Below are positions 1 through 6,189 of a DNA stretch of 9,567 nt, piece by piece. The stretch is from Desulfovibrionales bacterium GWA2_65_9 (GTDB lineage Bacteria > Desulfobacterota > Desulfovibrionia > Desulfovibrionales > Desulfovibrionaceae): NCBI GenBank assembly GCA_001799475.1, contig MGTN01000176.1, positions 3,641-13,207 of the forward strand, given 5' to 3'. Both the position numbers and the translations under genes were made by a program. Within the stretch, counting starts at the first letter, position 1, and each line of letters starts with the position of its first letter. The notes beneath the pieces are model-generated. The model made no database searches, was not told the DNA's origin, and worked only from the letters and a program-made list of their open reading frames with translations.

Positions 1-465
1 GCGGCCAGCCCGCCCCAGGCCTTTACCCTGCGCGTGTACCCGGACGCCCAGGCCATCCTGGCCGCGTCAGGCTCGTTCATCACCCGCTTCCTGGGCCTCG
101 CGCCGTATCTCCTGGCCATCTGCCTGCTGCCCCTGGTCCTGGTGCCCATGGGCGTCTGCTTTCTGCTCTCGCGCAGGATATCTGAAACCCTCCACGCAGC
201 GCGCATGGCCGATGTTTACCGCGCCATGGCCGCACCCAAAGACGCACCCGAAGGCACCCCCGCAGGCCAGCGCATCTTTTTCTGCCCCGGCCAGGGCCAC
301 GGCTTGATGCCGGGCGACCTGGTGGAGGTGCTGGACGAGCGCGGCAAGGATGTCGTCAGCACAGCAGAAGTATTCGAAATTGTCCGCAAAGACGTTCAGG
401 CCATCATGCACGGCGGCGCCAAGGTGCGCCCCGGGGCACTGGTCCGGTTGCCCCAGACGCACTAG
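1..465 (+). CDS. 3' part of an unrecognised membrane-anchored protein
   Basis: The frame is open from the first base of the window to the TAG at 463-465 (154 codons), so the start very probably lies upstream. A GTG at 34 is possible but has no convincing ribosome site. One strongly hydrophobic stretch at about residues 29-57 of the visible part looks like a transmembrane helix. It ends in Arg-Arg, so the C-terminal ~95 residues are probably cytoplasmic. That soluble part is Ala/Val/Gly-rich, with a short helical linker (60-75) and a probable small beta domain. I do not recognise the family. The stop codon overlaps the first bases of the palindromic element at 464-637, so the natural C-terminus may have been longer. 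The gene reads toward ech but is separated from it by the element and a promoter region, so it is unlikely to belong to that operon. Confidence 0.7.
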   Translation, partial: AASPPQAFTLRVYPDAQAILAASGSFITRFLGLAPYLLAICLLPLVLVPMGVCFLLSRRISETLHAARMADVYRAMAAPKDAPEGTPAGQRIFFCPGQGHGLMPGDLVEVLDERGKDVVSTAEVFEIVRKDVQAIMHGGAKVRPGALVRLPQTH

Positions 466-637
466 GGCCTGTTTCCAAAAGATGAATTTGGTTCCCTGGC
501 GAGGAGTGAGCCTGTTTGGGGGCCAGGGGTAGTACTCATGCCGTACAGCCCTGGGCCAAAACCGGTTCGCGACGCTCCCCCCGAATAGGCGCGTGGCGAG
601 GCCCAGGCGACGAAAGACGCCTTTAGCGACAGGCCCT
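464..637. repeat. Imperfect-palindromic, MITE-like element with inverted ends
   Basis: The ends are inverted copies: AGGGCCTGT at 464-472 and ACAGGCCCT at 629-637. The similarity extends inward to about 18 nt with 4 mismatches. Inside lies a nested stem: CCAGGG 523-528 with CCCTGG 549-554, TTTGG 515-519 with CCAAA 556-560, GTAC 532-535 with GTAC 543-546, GAGCC 508-512 with GGTTC 564-568, and GGAG 503-506 with CTCC 575-578. Most of the element can therefore fold into one long imperfect hairpin centred near 539. A further small hairpin is AGGCG 605-609 with CGCCT 618-622. There is no coding capacity. I see no clear target-site duplication. It resembles non-autonomous miniature elements or dispersed palindromic repeats, but no second copy exists in this window, so the mobile nature is inferred. 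Confidence 0.5.
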
Positions 638-682
638 CATTTCCCTTTTTTCTTTTCTCTTGTATGGGTCGTTGGTGTCTCT

Positions 683-743
683 GCGCCGGCGCGAATGTTC
701 CCATGCCCTTCTCCAGCCCCAAAACTACGCCATTTCGCACGAA
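683..743. promoter_or_regulatory. Possible activator-binding palindromes upstream of ech
   Basis: Two short palindromes lie in the ech upstream region: GCGCCGGCGC at 683-692 and TTCGCACGAA at 734-743. If transcription starts near 813, they centre about 125 and 75 bp upstream, the usual range for bacterial enhancer-binding proteins that activate sigma-54 polymerase. The two are different sequences and neither is long, so they may be chance. The rest of 638-786 is unusually pyrimidine-rich at 638-660 and shows no gene. Confidence 0.22.
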
Positions 744-786
744 CCTGCCCTGAACCCCCTTCCCTTGAAAAACCAAATCGGATAAA

Positions 787-802
787 GGGCTGCGTTCTTG
801 CA
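787..802 (+). promoter_or_regulatory. Sigma-54 (-24/-12) promoter of the ech operon
   Basis: The sequence GGGCTGCGTTCTTGCA has the invariant GG at 788-789 and GC at 800-801 with exactly the required 10 bases between them. It also has the favoured TTGCA in the -12 element. The -24 box is weaker than the consensus TGGCACG (it reads GGGCTGC). Transcription would start near 813, leaving a short leader that holds the Shine-Dalgarno sequence at 819-825 and the echA ATG at 835. No well-spaced -35/-10 pair was found in the same stretch; TTGAAA at 765 and GATAAA at 781 are too close together. Control by an enhancer-binding activator would follow, but no such gene is visible in the window. Confidence 0.6.
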
Positions 803-834
803 AGTTCATCATGTTTTTGAGGGGGTTTGATCAC

Positions 835-2727
835 ATGATCGATGTCTACATCGGGCTTCTGGTTCTCTGGCCCGTGGCCGCCGGACTCGCCAGCCTGGGC
901 CAGCGCAGCCCGGCTACGCGCGCCGCGCTGGTCATGGCCACTGCTGCGGTTCTGGCCGCAGCCGCCGTGGGTCTGGCCACCCAGGCGCCGCTCACGGCGA
1001 GCCCAGCCTTCCTGGCCTCGGCCACCGCGCTGCACGTGGCGCAGGCCGCGGCCTTCCTCTTCCCGGCCTTCTTCCTGTTCCAGGGCCTGAAGGAGAAACA
1101 CGCGCTGGTCATCGTCTTCGCGCTGATGCAGCTGGCCCTGGCCGCCTTTGGCGAGTTCGGGCTGGCGGCCCCGGCTGCGGTCCAGACCGCCGTGGCTGTC
1201 GACGGCCTGGCCCTGGCGCTGGTGCTGGTGGTGTCCCTGGTGGGCTCGCTCATCTGCATCTTCGCCCTGCCCTACATGAAACACCACGAGGAGCACCTGC
1301 ACCTCCAGACCTCGCGCCAGCCGCAGTTCTTCATGATCCTGCTGGCCTTCCTGGGCTTCATGAACGGCCTGGCCCTGAGCAACGACCTGCACGTCTTTTC
1401 GGCCTTCTACGAGGCCACAACGCTCTGCTCCTTCCTGCTCATCGGCCACGACCAGACGGCCGAGGCCAAGCAGAGCGGCCTGCGCGCCCTGTGGATGAAC
1501 AGCATGGGCGGCGTGTTCCTGCACGCAGGCATCCTGCTCATCCAGAAGCAGCACGGCCTGGCCGACATCCAGGCGCTGGTCAACCCGGCCCTGTGGAGCG
1601 GCATGTCTTTGCTGCCGCTGGCGCTTTTGGCCGTGGCCGGGTGCGTCAAGGCCGCCCAGCTGCCCTTCCAGGCCTGGCTGCTCGGGGCCATGGTCGCGCC
1701 CACGCCGGTGTCCGCGCTGCTGCACTCCAGCACCATGGTCAAGGTCGGCGTGTTTTTGTGCCTGCGCCTGGCCCCGGTGTTTGAAGGCACCACAACCGGC
1801 CGCATCCTGACCCTGGCTGGCGCCATGACCTTCCTCGGGGCCTCGGCCCTGGCCCTGGGCCAGAGCAACGCCAAAAAAATCCTGGCCTACTCCACCGCCG
1901 CCAACCTCGGCCTGATCATCGCCTGTGCGGGCCTCGGCACGCCTTTGGCCATCGCCGCAGGCACGGTGCTGCTGGTCATCCACGCCGCCACCAAGGGGCT
2001 CCTGTTCCTCTGCGTGGGCGACATGGAGCAGGCCATCGGCAGCCGCGACCTGGAAGACCTGCGCGCCGTGATCGCCAAGACCCCGGTGACGGCCCTGGCC
2101 GCTGTTGCCGGGTCCATGGCCATGATCCTGCCGCCGCTGGGCATGCTGGTGGGCAAGTGGGCCGTGCTGGAGGCCGCCGCCGCCAGCCCCGTGCCTGTCG
2201 TTGTGATCGCCATGGTCATGATGGCCGTGGGCAGCGCGCTGGGCGTTGTCTGCTGGGTGCGCTTCAGCGGCACCCTCATGTCCGGTGTTGCCGTTGGTCC
2301 GCAGCCTGCGCACACGTCCCCGCTCTCCACCGGCCTGACAACCGGCCCCATCCTGACCCTGCTGGCCGGGGCCGTGGGCCTGGGTATGGCCGCTCCCTGG
2401 CTCAACGCCCTGCTGCTCGGGCAGGGCAACCCCTTGGCTGGGGGCTGGGGGCTCCTGCCGCCCTTGTTCATCGTCGCCATGCTGGGCTGGATCATCGGCC
2501 TGAAGGTGCTGGGCCGCCAGAGCCAGGCCAGGCTGGCCACGCCGTACCTCGGCGGGCTGCCGCAGGCCCAGCCCGGCAGCTACGTCGGCCCGCTGGGGCG
2601 CAACTGGACCCTGTCCGAGGGCAACGAGTACGCCACGGAGTTCTTCGGCGAACCGAAACTGACCCGGCTCGCCGGAATCGTCGCGCTGGCCTTGCTGCTC
2701 GCCCTGGTGGGAGGTGCGCTCCTATGA
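835..2727 (+). CDS. echA: Ech hydrogenase subunit EchA (NuoL/ND5-like antiporter subunit)
   Basis: Large membrane subunit of the energy-converting [NiFe] hydrogenase, homologous to the antiporter-like subunits of complex I; it is thought to carry out ion translocation. About 630 residues, almost wholly hydrophobic with many predicted membrane helices. Family landmarks, numbered from the start at 835: the acidic residue of the channel at Glu193 (FYEATTLCSF), Lys272 before QLPFQAWL, the signature APTPVSALLHSSTMVK around 285-303 with His297 and Lys303, NAKKILAYST with Lys347/348, and His383/Lys387 in HAATKGLLFL. I chose ATG 835 over the in-frame ATG at 811. GAGGGGG at 819-825 is well placed for 835, the protein then begins directly with a hydrophobic helix, and the sigma-54 promoter would start RNA near 813, inside an 811 start codon. 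The stop overlaps the echB start by 4 nt (ATGA). Confidence 0.95.
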   Translation: MIDVYIGLLVLWPVAAGLASLGQRSPATRAALVMATAAVLAAAAVGLATQAPLTASPAFLASATALHVAQAAAFLFPAFFLFQGLKEKHALVIVFALMQLALAAFGEFGLAAPAAVQTAVAVDGLALALVLVVSLVGSLICIFALPYMKHHEEHLHLQTSRQPQFFMILLAFLGFMNGLALSNDLHVFSAFYEATTLCSFLLIGHDQTAEAKQSGLRALWMNSMGGVFLHAGILLIQKQHGLADIQALVNPALWSGMSLLPLALLAVAGCVKAAQLPFQAWLLGAMVAPTPVSALLHSSTMVKVGVFLCLRLAPVFEGTTTGRILTLAGAMTFLGASALALGQSNAKKILAYSTAANLGLIIACAGLGTPLAIAAGTVLLVIHAATKGLLFLCVGDMEQAIGSRDLEDLRAVIAKTPVTALAAVAGSMAMILPPLGMLVGKWAVLEAAAASPVPVVVIAMVMMAVGSALGVVCWVRFSGTLMSGVAVGPQPAHTSPLSTGLTTGPILTLLAGAVGLGMAAPWLNALLLGQGNPLAGGWGLLPPLFIVAMLGWIIGLKVLGRQSQARLATPYLGGLPQAQPGSYVGPLGRNWTLSEGNEYATEFFGEPKLTRLAGIVALALLLALVGGALL

Positions 2728-3578
2728 ATCTGAATACCTTCTCCCTGGCCCTGGCCGGACTCGTCCTGGCTCCGCTGCTCGGAGGCGTCGTCGCCGGTGT
2801 GGACCGCGTGGTCACGGCACGGCTGCAATCACGCCTGGGCCCGCCCCTGCTCCAGCCCTTCTATGATGTCGGCAAGCTCTGGTCCAAGGTCATCGCCCCG
2901 GCCAGCCACTGGCAGGGCCTGTTCGTGCGCTGGGCCCTGGCGGCCTCCCTGGCCTCGGACGTGCTCCTGGCCGCTGGCGGCGACGTGCTCATGTGCTTCT
3001 TTGTCCAGGCCGCCAGCGCGAGCTTCGTGGCGCTGGGCGCCTTCTGCGGCAGCTCGCCGTACAGCAAGCTCGGCGCCCAGCGCGAGCTGTTCCAGCTTTT
3101 GGCCTACGAGCCCGTGTTCATGGTCGCCATCCTGTGCCTGGCCAAGGCTGCAGGCGGCTTCGACGCCCTGAGCATCATGGCCGCCCAGGGGCCGCTGCTG
3201 TTCAAGCTGCCGCTCCTGGTGCCCGGCCTCGTCTTCGTGGTGCTGGTGAAGCTGCGCAAGTCGCCCTTTGACATCGCAGCCTCCCACCACATGCACCAGG
3301 AAGTGGTGCGCGGCGTGTATACCGACTACGCCGGACGCGACTTTGCCCTGCTTGAGATCGCCCACTGGGCGGACGTCACCGTGGTGCTGTGGATCTGCTC
3401 GTTTCTGTGGGCCACCGGCCCCGTGCAGATGCTGGTCACGGGCCTCGTCTTCCTGTTCGCGGCCGTGGTCATCGACAACATCTCCGCACGGCTGACCTGG
3501 CGCACCATGCTGGGCCGCGTGGCTCCCATCACCCTGATCCTGGCCACGGCGAACCTCGTCTGGCTGTATCTGGAGTAA
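2724..3578 (+). CDS. echB: Ech hydrogenase subunit EchB (NuoH/ND1-like)
   Basis: Second integral membrane subunit, 284 residues, equivalent to complex I NuoH/ND1. It joins the membrane arm to the hydrophilic hydrogenase module and forms the start of the ion path. Visible family features are RLQSRLGPPLLQPFYDVGKL at 33-52 (the RxGPxxxQPxxDxxKL signature), SPYSKLGAQRELFQLLAYEP at 111-130 (the conserved loop ending in a Glu), and KSPFDIAASHHMHQEVVRG at 179-197 followed by DYAGRDFALLEIAHW at 201-215. The SHHxHQE loop is typical of Ech and related hydrogenases rather than of true NuoH. Six to eight membrane helices are expected. The start is translationally coupled to echA, with GGGAGG about 10 nt before the ATG and a 4-nt overlap. 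echC follows after 4 nt. Confidence 0.95.
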   Translation: MNLNTFSLALAGLVLAPLLGGVVAGVDRVVTARLQSRLGPPLLQPFYDVGKLWSKVIAPASHWQGLFVRWALAASLASDVLLAAGGDVLMCFFVQAASASFVALGAFCGSSPYSKLGAQRELFQLLAYEPVFMVAILCLAKAAGGFDALSIMAAQGPLLFKLPLLVPGLVFVVLVKLRKSPFDIAASHHMHQEVVRGVYTDYAGRDFALLEIAHWADVTVVLWICSFLWATGPVQMLVTGLVFLFAAVVIDNISARLTWRTMLGRVAPITLILATANLVWLYLE

Positions 3579-3582
3579 GCCC

Positions 3583-4026
3583 ATGTTCGGATCATTCCTC
3601 AAAACATCCCAGGTCAAGAGCCCCTGGCTCATGCACTTCGACTGCGGCTCGTGCAACGGCTGCGACATCGAGACCCTGGCCTGCCTGACCCCGGTGTACG
3701 ACGTGGAGCGCTTCGGCGTCATCAACGTGGGCAACCCGCGCCACGCCGACGTGCTCGTGGTCACCGGCACGGTGAACCAGCGCAACGCCGTGATCCTGAA
3801 GAACATCTACGACCAGATGCCCACGCCGAAGCTGGTCATCGCCATCGGCGCCTGCGGCTGCTCCGGCGGCGTGTTCCGCGAGGCCCCCAACGTCCTGGGC
3901 GGCATCGACAAGGTCATCCCCGTCGACGTGTACGTGCCGGGCTGCCCGGCCAAGCCCGAAGCCATCATGGACGCCGTGGTCGTCGGCCTGGGCAAACTCA
4001 AGGGCATTCTGGAGGCCAGCAAATGA
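3583..4026 (+). CDS. echC: Ech hydrogenase small subunit EchC (NuoB-like, proximal [4Fe-4S])
   Basis: Electron-transferring small subunit of the hydrogenase, 147 residues, cytoplasmic side, with no Tat signal peptide. It holds the [4Fe-4S] cluster next to the NiFe centre. The cluster ligands can be read from the family pattern: Cys24 and Cys27 in GSCNGCDIE, Cys91 in IGACGCSGG, and Cys121 in VPGCPAKPE. Cys21, Cys34 and Cys93 are additional cysteines that need not bind the cluster. The protein is a single-cluster NuoB-type subunit, much shorter than the small subunits of uptake hydrogenases, as expected for Ech. The ribosome site GGAG (3572-3575) lies inside the end of echB. The stop codon overlaps the echD start (ATGA). 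Confidence 0.95.
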   Translation: MFGSFLKTSQVKSPWLMHFDCGSCNGCDIETLACLTPVYDVERFGVINVGNPRHADVLVVTGTVNQRNAVILKNIYDQMPTPKLVIAIGACGCSGGVFREAPNVLGGIDKVIPVDVYVPGCPAKPEAIMDAVVVGLGKLKGILEASK

Positions 4027-4439
4027 GCATTGATGCAACGACCATCGCCCCGGCCAACCTGCTGGCCGAGGCGAGCAAACTCAAGAACGACGGCTACCGT
4101 TTCGTAACCCTGACCAGCGTGGAGCTGGACGAGACGAACATGGAGATCTTGTACCACTTCGACAAGAATCTCACCCTCAAGAACCTGCGCGTGCCGGTAC
4201 AGAAGGGCGGCACGCTGCCCTCCATCTCCGGCCTGCTCTTCGGGGCCTTCCTGGTGGAGAACGAGATTCGCGACCAGTACGCCCTGACCTTTGACGGCCT
4301 GGTGCTGGACTACCAGGGCAAGCTCTACAGCGAAACCGCGCAGACCGCCGCCAGCTCACCCTTCTGCAAGTACCACGTCAAGGCCGAGCCCGATTCCAAG
4401 ACCGGCTCCGAGCCCGGCATACAGCAGGAGGGCAAGTAA
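4023..4439 (+). CDS. echD: Ech hydrogenase subunit EchD (NuoC-like, 30-kDa subunit family)
   Basis: Hydrophilic subunit of 138 residues without Fe-S motifs, corresponding to the NuoC/30-kDa subunit of complex I; its role is structural within the peripheral arm. The N-terminal half has the typical alpha/beta pattern (NLLAEASKLKNDGYRFVTLT at 11-30). The conserved C-terminal motif follows as LPSISGLLFGAFLVENEIRD, equivalent to the PSI..lf.gA..xExEixD signature, then the GLVLDYQGKLY strand. The last ~30 residues are charged and low in complexity and look like a flexible tail. The start is the ATGA overlap with echC. The stop TAA directly abuts the echE ATG at 4440, so expression is coupled on both sides. 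Confidence 0.92.
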   Translation: MSIDATTIAPANLLAEASKLKNDGYRFVTLTSVELDETNMEILYHFDKNLTLKNLRVPVQKGGTLPSISGLLFGAFLVENEIRDQYALTFDGLVLDYQGKLYSETAQTAASSPFCKYHVKAEPDSKTGSEPGIQQEGK

Positions 4440-5516
4440 ATGGCCCGCACAGTCATCCCCTTCGGGCCGCAGCACCCGGTGCTGCCCGAGCCCATCCACC
4501 TGTCCCTTGTGCTTGAGGACGAAAAAGTTGTCGAGGCCCTGCCCACGCTCGGCTACGTGCACCGCGGCCTGGAGATGCTCGCCGTCAAGCGCGACTACAA
4601 CCAGATGATCCAGATCGTGGAGCGCGTCTGCGGCATCTGCTCCATGATCCACTCCCTGTGCTACTGCCAGGGCATCGAGGAAATGCTGGGCATCGAAGCG
4701 CCGCGCCGCGCCCGCATGCTCCGCGTGGTCTGGAGCGAGCTGCACCGCCTGCACAGCCACCTCTTGTGGCTGGGCCTGTTTGCCGACAGCTTCGGGTTCG
4801 AGTCCCTGTTCATGCAGCTCTGGAAGATCCGCGAGCGCGTCATGGACCTGAACGAGGCCACCACCGGCAACCGCGTCATCGTCTCGGTGAACGTGGTCGG
4901 CGGCGTGCGCACGGACCTGGACGAGGCCCAGGTGCGCTGGATCAAGGACACGCTGGTCGAGGTCGAGGCGTCCATCAGGAGCCTGCAGTCGACCATCATG
5001 AACGACACAACCGTGTGCAAACGCACCAAGGGCGTGGGCGTGCTGACCAAACAGGCCGCCTATGACCTGGGCGCGGCCGGCCCCATGCTGCGCGGCAGCG
5101 GCGTGGCCCAGGACATGCGCCAGCTGAAATACGCGGGCTTCGACGAGCTGGCCTTCGAACCCGTGGTCGAGACCGCCGGCGACTGCTGGGCGCGCTCCAC
5201 CGTGCGCTTCCGCGAGTCGCTCCAGTCCATCGACCTGGTGCGCCAGGCCCTGGACAAGCTGGCCCCCGGCGACTTGGCCGTGAAGGTCAAGGGCAAGCCT
5301 GAGGGCGAGGTCATCACCCGCGTGGAGCAGCCCAGAGGCGAGTGCCTGTACTACCTCAAGGGCAACGGCAGCACCTTCCTGGAGCGGGTGCGCATCCGCA
5401 CCCCGACCTTCGCCAACATCCCGCCCCTGGCCGCCATTTTGCCGGGGCTCGACTTCGCTGACGTGCCGGTGGTGGTCCTGTCCATCGACCCCTGCATCAG
5501 CTGCACGGAGAGGTAG
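4440..5516 (+). CDS. echE: Ech hydrogenase large subunit EchE (NiFe catalytic subunit)
   Basis: Catalytic subunit, 358 residues, NuoD-like, carrying the NiFe(CN)2CO centre that makes or oxidises H2. Both metal-binding motifs are present. The N-terminal RVCGIC (Cys64, Cys67) lies in ERVCGICSMIHSLCYC, with His71. The C-terminal DPCISC has Cys352 and Cys355. The N-terminus reads GPQHPVLPEPIHL, and GLEMLAVKRDY continues the typical NuoD/hydrogenase pattern. The protein ends DPCISCTER, so the reading frame stops at the residue after which other NiFe large subunits are cleaved during maturation. There is no C-terminal extension, hence probably no need for a dedicated endopeptidase, as known for some Ech enzymes. 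No hyp maturation genes are in the window. A purine-rich stretch (GCAGGAGGG, 4424-4432) precedes the start. Confidence 0.96.
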   Translation: MARTVIPFGPQHPVLPEPIHLSLVLEDEKVVEALPTLGYVHRGLEMLAVKRDYNQMIQIVERVCGICSMIHSLCYCQGIEEMLGIEAPRRARMLRVVWSELHRLHSHLLWLGLFADSFGFESLFMQLWKIRERVMDLNEATTGNRVIVSVNVVGGVRTDLDEAQVRWIKDTLVEVEASIRSLQSTIMNDTTVCKRTKGVGVLTKQAAYDLGAAGPMLRGSGVAQDMRQLKYAGFDELAFEPVVETAGDCWARSTVRFRESLQSIDLVRQALDKLAPGDLAVKVKGKPEGEVITRVEQPRGECLYYLKGNGSTFLERVRIRTPTFANIPPLAAILPGLDFADVPVVVLSIDPCISCTER

Positions 5517-5520
5517 AACC

Positions 5521-5913
5521 ATGAAAATGCTGCCCACCGTCATCGCCAACCTGTTCAGCAAGCCCGCCACGCGGAACTACCCCTTCTTCGTGCGCGAGCC
5601 CTTTGAGCACGCGCGCGGCGAACTCATCAACGACATCGAACGCTGCATCTTCTGCGGCGCCTGCGCGCGCAAATGCCCGTCCCAGTGTCTGACCGTCACC
5701 AAGGACAAGACCGAGGGCATCTGGACCCTGGAGTTCTTCGCCTGCGTGGGCTGCGGGGTCTGCGTGGACGTGTGCCCCGTCAACTGCCTGTCCCAGAAGA
5801 CCACCCACCGCCCCGTGGCCGTGGAGCGCGCGGTCATCACCCTGCGCGGAAAGCTGCCCGAACGGCCCGCCAAAAAGGACCGGCCCGACAGCATCGAGAA
5901 GACCGCCGAATAG
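5521..5913 (+). CDS. echF: Ech hydrogenase subunit EchF (two-[4Fe-4S] ferredoxin, NuoI-like)
   Basis: Polyferredoxin subunit of 130 residues that passes electrons between soluble ferredoxin and EchC. It has two complete cluster motifs: Cys42/45/48 with Cys52 (CIFCGACARKCPSQC) and Cys75/78/81 with Cys85 (CVGCGVCVDVCPVNC), each followed by a further Cys (56 and 89). The N-terminus (NLFSKPATRNYPF) matches NuoI-type subunits. The C-terminal ~40 residues are basic and hydrophilic and probably pack on the other arm subunits. The ribosome site GGAGAGG ends within the echE stop region and the gap is 4 nt. A strong terminator follows 25 nt after the stop, marking the end of the operon. Confidence 0.95.
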   Translation: MKMLPTVIANLFSKPATRNYPFFVREPFEHARGELINDIERCIFCGACARKCPSQCLTVTKDKTEGIWTLEFFACVGCGVCVDVCPVNCLSQKTTHRPVAVERAVITLRGKLPERPAKKDRPDSIEKTAE

Positions 5914-5937
5914 ACCCGGGGCCGGATGAAACACCAC

Positions 5938-5980
5938 CGCGCCCGTCCGGCATTGTGCTGGGCGGGCGCGATTTTTATTT
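5938..5980 (+). terminator. Rho-independent terminator of the ech operon
   Basis: CGCGCCCG at 5938-5945 pairs perfectly with CGGGCGCG at 5963-5970. The inner CC/GG (5947-5948 with 5961-5962) can extend the stem. A T-rich run, ATTTTTATTT, follows immediately (5971-5980). It lies 25 nt after the echF stop, in the correct orientation. Confidence 0.9.
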
Positions 5981-6003
5981 ATGGGGGGTATGGCTCGGCC
6001 GAT

Positions 6004-6022
6004 GCGGCCCTGGCCGGGCCGC
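6004..6022. repeat. Perfect GC hairpin in the intergenic region
   Basis: GCGGCCC (6004-6010), loop TGGCC, GGGCCGC (6016-6022): a 7-bp all-GC stem with no T tract on either side. It lies downstream of the minus-strand small Fe-S gene and could act as that gene's transcript end or a stabiliser. This function is inferred only. Confidence 0.35.
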
Positions 6023-6043
6023 CTGGAACTCGGCAGGCCGGGT

Positions 6044-6189
6044 TATCGGGACAGGCCAGAAGGACAACTCAGAAGGACGACCCAGAAGGATGGCGGATCA
6101 GAAGGGCAGACCAGCAGGGCGGACCACGCCGGGACAACGGTTCGGGACGACGGTTCAGGTCAACAGCACGGGTCACAGGGGTCAGGCTC
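6044..6189. repeat. Degenerate 13-nt tandem array
   Basis: About ten to eleven consecutive units, nearly all exactly 13 nt long. Clear ones begin at 6057 (CAGAAGGACAACT), 6070 (CAGAAGGACGACC), 6083 (a 16-nt variant), 6099 (CAGAAGGGCAGAC), 6112 (CAGCAGGGCGGAC), 6125, 6138 (CGGTTCGGGACGA), 6151 (CGGTTCAGGTCAA) and 6164. The GG core near unit position 6-8 is the most constant part. The period is not a multiple of three, so this is not a protein repeat. The array runs into the 3' end of the minus-strand gene at 6160-6411 and probably shapes its last codons. It is not a CRISPR, because there are no spacers. Confidence 0.5.

Noticed and set aside
605..624. Hairpin AGGCG/CGCCT as a terminator of the upstream gene
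   Set aside because: Only three T residues follow and the stem is 5 bp; it is better seen as part of the palindromic element.
765..786. TTGAAA and GATAAA as a sigma-70 promoter for ech
   Set aside because: The spacing is only 10 bp, too short for a -35/-10 pair; the -24/-12 promoter just downstream fits better.
811..834. ATG at 811 as the echA start
   Set aside because: It lies at or before the predicted RNA start of the -24/-12 promoter, lacks a ribosome site, and adds eight unsupported residues.
637..2313. 558-residue open frame on the minus strand opposite echA
   Set aside because: Composition is His/Gly/Gln/Arg-rich with no domain pattern. It is the usual antisense shadow of a GC-rich membrane gene, and the plus strand has unmistakable EchA motifs.
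2829..3806. 325-residue minus-strand frame across echB and echC
   Set aside because: Antisense shadow of two well-supported genes; low-complexity composition and no ribosome site.
4356..5570. 404-residue minus-strand frame across echE
   Set aside because: Antisense shadow; His/Gly/Ala-rich and non-homologous, while the plus strand encodes the full NiFe subunit.
6044..6189. CRISPR-like array
   Set aside because: Units are contiguous, 13 nt and degenerate, with no spacers and no cas genes nearby.
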